DNA from: Chlorobaculum sp. 24CR
GTDB taxonomy: Bacteria; Bacteroidota; Chlorobiia; Chlorobiales; Chlorobiaceae
DNA: 64,000 bases
Direction of reading: 5' to 3'
NCBI RefSeq assembly: GCF_004118635.1
Contig: NZ_SDGU01000033.1
Coordinates: 1-64,000, forward strand
The first letter of the stretch is position 1. Every line of letters begins with the position of its first letter. Below, piece by piece: positions 61,786 through 64,000 of this stretch. The notes under the pieces are model-generated. The model searched no databases. It worked only from the letters and a program-made list of their open reading frames with translations, and was not told the origin of the DNA. Made by a program: the position numbers and the translations under genes.

Positions 61786-62721
61786 ATGGACAAAGAAATC
61801 AGGGACGTCGTCATCATCGGAACCGGCCCTGCCGGATACACGTCGGCCATTTACACCGGACGGGCTAACCTCAAGCCGCTGGTCATCGAAGGGCATCAGC
61901 CCGGCGGTCAGCTCATGATTACCACTGACATCGAAAACTTTCCCGGTTTTCCCGAAGGCATTCCCGGCCCGGAGTTGATGGGCAGGATGCGTGAGCAGGC
62001 GGCGCGTTTCGGCGTCGAGTTCCAGTTCGGCAGCGTGACCGATGTTGATCTGTCGCGCCGTCCGTTTTGCCTGACCCTCGATGGCGGCGAGGAAATTTTC
62101 ACCCGGACGCTCATTGTCGCAACGGGCGCGAACGCCAAGTGGCTCGGCATCGAGTCCGAGGAGACCTATCGCGGGCGCGGCGTTTCGGCGTGCGCTACCT
62201 GCGACGGTTTCTTTTTCCGCAACTGCCGCGTGTTCGTGGTTGGCGGCGGCGATACGGCAATGGAGGAGGCGCTCTACCTCACCAAGTTCGCCTCCGAAGT
62301 GGTGCTTGTTCACCGGCGTGACGAGTTCCGCGCCTCCAAGATCATGAGCCTGCGGGCCAGCAAGAATCCGAAGATCACCACCATGCTCAACGAGGTGGTC
62401 GATGAAATTCTCGGCGACGACATGAAGGTGACGGGCATCCGCCTGAAAAACGTCAAGACCGGCGAGCTGACTGAGCACGCCTGCGACGGCGTTTTCATGG
62501 CGATTGGCCACGAACCGAACGCGAAGATTTTCCAGGGCCAGCTCGACATGGACGATTACGGCTACATCCTCACCAAGGGCCACTCCACGGAGACCAGCGT
62601 CCAGGGAGTCTTCGCCTGCGGCGACGTGCAGGACTTCACCTACCGCCAGGCCGTCACCGCCGTCGGCACCGGCTGCATGTCGGCCATCGAAGCCGAACGG
62701 TTTCTTGACTCGATCCGCTAA
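61786..62721 (+). CDS. trxB: thioredoxin reductase
   Basis: 311 residues. The FAD motif GTGPAGYTSAIYTGRA, the redox-active ACATCDG (C136, C139), the NADPH motif GGGDTAMEEALYL and HRRDEFRA, and the C-terminal GVFACGDVQDFTYRQAVTA all fit the low-molecular-weight TrxB. It passes electrons from NADPH to thioredoxin. CGGAG precedes the ATG at 61786. Confidence 0.96.
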   Translation: MDKEIRDVVIIGTGPAGYTSAIYTGRANLKPLVIEGHQPGGQLMITTDIENFPGFPEGIPGPELMGRMREQAARFGVEFQFGSVTDVDLSRRPFCLTLDGGEEIFTRTLIVATGANAKWLGIESEETYRGRGVSACATCDGFFFRNCRVFVVGGGDTAMEEALYLTKFASEVVLVHRRDEFRASKIMSLRASKNPKITTMLNEVVDEILGDDMKVTGIRLKNVKTGELTEHACDGVFMAIGHEPNAKIFQGQLDMDDYGYILTKGHSTETSVQGVFACGDVQDFTYRQAVTAVGTGCMSAIEAERFLDSIR

Positions 62722-62743
62722 AACGGCAAGATTTTTCGTCTTG

Positions 62744-62783
62744 AAAAGCGCCGGTGCTGTTGAAGCTCCGGCGCTTTTTTTTG
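62744..62783 (+). terminator. rho-independent terminator of trxB
   Basis: The stem AAAAGCGCCGG/CCGGCGCTTTT (62744-62754, 62768-62778) is followed by T residues. Confidence 0.9.
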
Positions 62784-62822
62784 GTTTATGACAAGTCAAT
62801 GGTAAATTGCTTTGGTGAAATC

Positions 62823-62858
62823 TGTCATTGCGAGGAGCGTAGCGACGTGGCAATCCAG
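62823..62858. repeat. partial copy of dispersed repeat
   Basis: GTCATTGCGAGGAGCGTAGC and GACGTGGCAATCCA match the left part of the element at 28407-28506; the right part is missing. It sits at the border between trxB and the AT-rich accessory segment. Confidence 0.7.
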
Positions 62859-63022
62859 GCTTTTCTGTTGGTTCATGAATTTGGTATCGGCGTTGCCATT
62901 TAAGGCAGCAGGAGCGTAAAATGAGATGAACATCGAATAGTCAGGTGGTGAAGATGGGGGTTTATACGGATTCGTAAATATTAATGTTTGGCATTCATTG
63001 TGCAATTAACGGGAAATAAATT

Positions 63023-63502
63023 ATGATTCAATTTATTTACGGAAAACCAAAAGGAGGTCCATTAGTATCTGGACGAGACGAAGAATGGGAGTGGTCTCGA
63101 AGAGGTGGAGATTATAAAAATCATAGAGATTTTTTCACTATTCATTGGGAAGTTCAAACGAGTAAACCCAATGAAGTTCGTTTTCATGTAGAGTCTCCAA
63201 TAGCTGAGGTCGATCATAAACTGAACGATATTAAAAATAATATTGTTTCAAGATTCATAAGAGATGATATCAAGGAAGCAATACTTTCTGCAGGTTTTGA
63301 ATACAAAATCGGATATAGAATATCAGAAAAGTGTATTAGGAGATATAAATCAACGGAGCCATTCAGAATTATCATGCCGAATCGTTTTGATTTGCTATCA
63401 GCTGAAAAAAATATAGAGCAAATTCACGAGTTTTTTAAACGAACTATTCATAGCGCTGTAGAGCCTTATCTAATAAGACTGCAAGAAGAATTTGGTAAAT
63501 AA
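63023..63502 (+). CDS. hypothetical protein of accessory origin
   Basis: 159 residues, in DNA much more AT-rich than the core genes. Segments such as WEWSRRGGDYKNHRDFFTIHWEV and PFRIIMPNRFDLLSAEKNIEQI show no family I recognise. There is no signal peptide or membrane segment. The ribosome binding site is weak. Its composition and position beside a toxin-antitoxin pair suggest horizontal transfer. Confidence 0.55.
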   Translation: MIQFIYGKPKGGPLVSGRDEEWEWSRRGGDYKNHRDFFTIHWEVQTSKPNEVRFHVESPIAEVDHKLNDIKNNIVSRFIRDDIKEAILSAGFEYKIGYRISEKCIRRYKSTEPFRIIMPNRFDLLSAEKNIEQIHEFFKRTIHSAVEPYLIRLQEEFGK

Positions 63503-63647
63503 TGACGATAGTAACAGATATCTAAATTTGGTTGCAGATGACGGTTTTGTTTGTCACAGCAGGTGCTTTCCAGCCGCGAGTCCGCGAGAGTCGCTGAAGA
63601 TGAAATTATGATTAAATCAGAAAAGAATACGAAAAAGATGAGTTATT

Positions 63648-63941
63648 GTGAAAAATGTAACTGAAATACAGACGGCGCTAAAGCCATACATGGTCAAGCT
63701 CAAGGAAGAGTATCAGATAAACCGGCTTGGCATGTTTGGTTCTTATGTGCGTAATGAGCAGACTTCGGCAAGTGATCTGGATCTGTTGGTGACGTTTACA
63801 TCAACGCCATCACTTTTCAAGTTTATTGCATTGGAGAATTATTTGTCAGATTTACTTGGCGTCAAGGTTGATCTGGTAATGGAGTCAGCTCTTAAACCTC
63901 GAATAGGGAAATATATTCGGAAGGAACTGGTGATTTTATGA
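63648..63941 (+). CDS. mntA: MNT-type nucleotidyltransferase antitoxin
   Basis: 97 residues. It shows the minimal nucleotidyltransferase motif MFGSYVRNEQTSASDLDLLV (G-S-x10-D-x-D), then VKVDLVMESALKPRIGKYI. MNT proteins partner with HEPN toxins and inactivate them by AMPylation. The GTG start at 63648 is the only in-frame choice giving this domain. Its stop overlaps the next start (ATGA). Confidence 0.88.
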   Translation: MKNVTEIQTALKPYMVKLKEEYQINRLGMFGSYVRNEQTSASDLDLLVTFTSTPSLFKFIALENYLSDLLGVKVDLVMESALKPRIGKYIRKELVIL

Positions 63942-64000
63942 GCATTAATCGCGAATTTATCGATTATCTTGAGGATATACTCGATGCTATGGTCAAAATT
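63938..64000 (+). CDS. hepT: HEPN-domain toxin, 5' end only
   Basis: The reading frame starts ATG at 63938, overlapping the MNT stop by 4 bases, and runs off the window: MSINREFIDYLEDILDAMVK. This is the usual opening of DUF86/HEPN RNase toxins. The catalytic R-x4-6-H motif would lie beyond the window end. Confidence 0.75.
   Translation, partial: MSINREFIDYLEDILDAMVKI

Overview
The window looks like a chromosomal segment of a bacteriochlorophyll c-producing green sulfur bacterium (Chlorobi, most like Chlorobaculum). The evidence is a BchR-like radical SAM methylase, an overlapping bchI-bchD pair for Mg-chelatase, a MenI-like thioesterase, a GC-rich coding background and many short dispersed repeats. 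It is mostly ordinary chromosome with one clear accessory island. The organism is inferred from gene content, not from a database match.

Layout. 0-13.5 kb: an exported Arg/Asp-rich repeat protein, BchR, MenI, two tRNA genes, ispD-queA, a beta-phosphoglucomutase/GH65 phosphorylase fusion with a HAD sugar-phosphate phosphatase, tmk, a lipoprotein, a Spy/CpxP-like protein and an SDR. 13.8-28.1 kb: a signalling region with a PAS kinase and receiver pair, a winged-helix regulator, a bactofilin, an eight-PAS kinase with an OmpR-type regulator, and a 1402-residue hybrid kinase. It also holds about 1 kb without a recognisable gene. 28.7-40.8 kb: two further Arg-rich exported paralogs, an Uup-like ABC-F ATPase, an AlkD-like protein, a prolyl oligopeptidase, a flavoprotein, an RluD-like enzyme and a lipoamide dehydrogenase. 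41.0-44.5 kb: bchI, bchD and a 67-residue biotinyl-domain protein. 44.5-53.8 kb: the accessory island. 54.0-62.7 kb: a second GH65 with a GT4 glycosyltransferase, dnaE, trxA and trxB. 63.0-64.0 kb: AT-rich accessory DNA with an MNT/HEPN toxin-antitoxin pair cut by the window end.

The main find is a complete diversity-generating retroelement (DGR) at about 46.2-51.5 kb. It has a reverse transcriptase, an HRDC-domain accessory protein in place of an evident Avd, one template repeat (49935-50067) and two variable repeats (48169-48301 and 51373-51505). Hand alignment gives 20 mismatches for VR1, all at template adenines, and 16 for VR2, 15 of them at template adenines. The VRs form the C-terminal tips of two formylglycine-generating-enzyme/C-type-lectin-fold domains. 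One is fused to a NACHT-like STAND NTPase and the other to a TIR domain. One template therefore appears to diversify the sensor tips of two different immune-type effectors, and the best reading is a self-diversifying receptor system. Around it lie a DUF4143 ATPase, a BrnT/BrnA-like toxin-antitoxin pair, a zinc-ribbon/leucine-rich-repeat protein and a relic of a second LRR gene.
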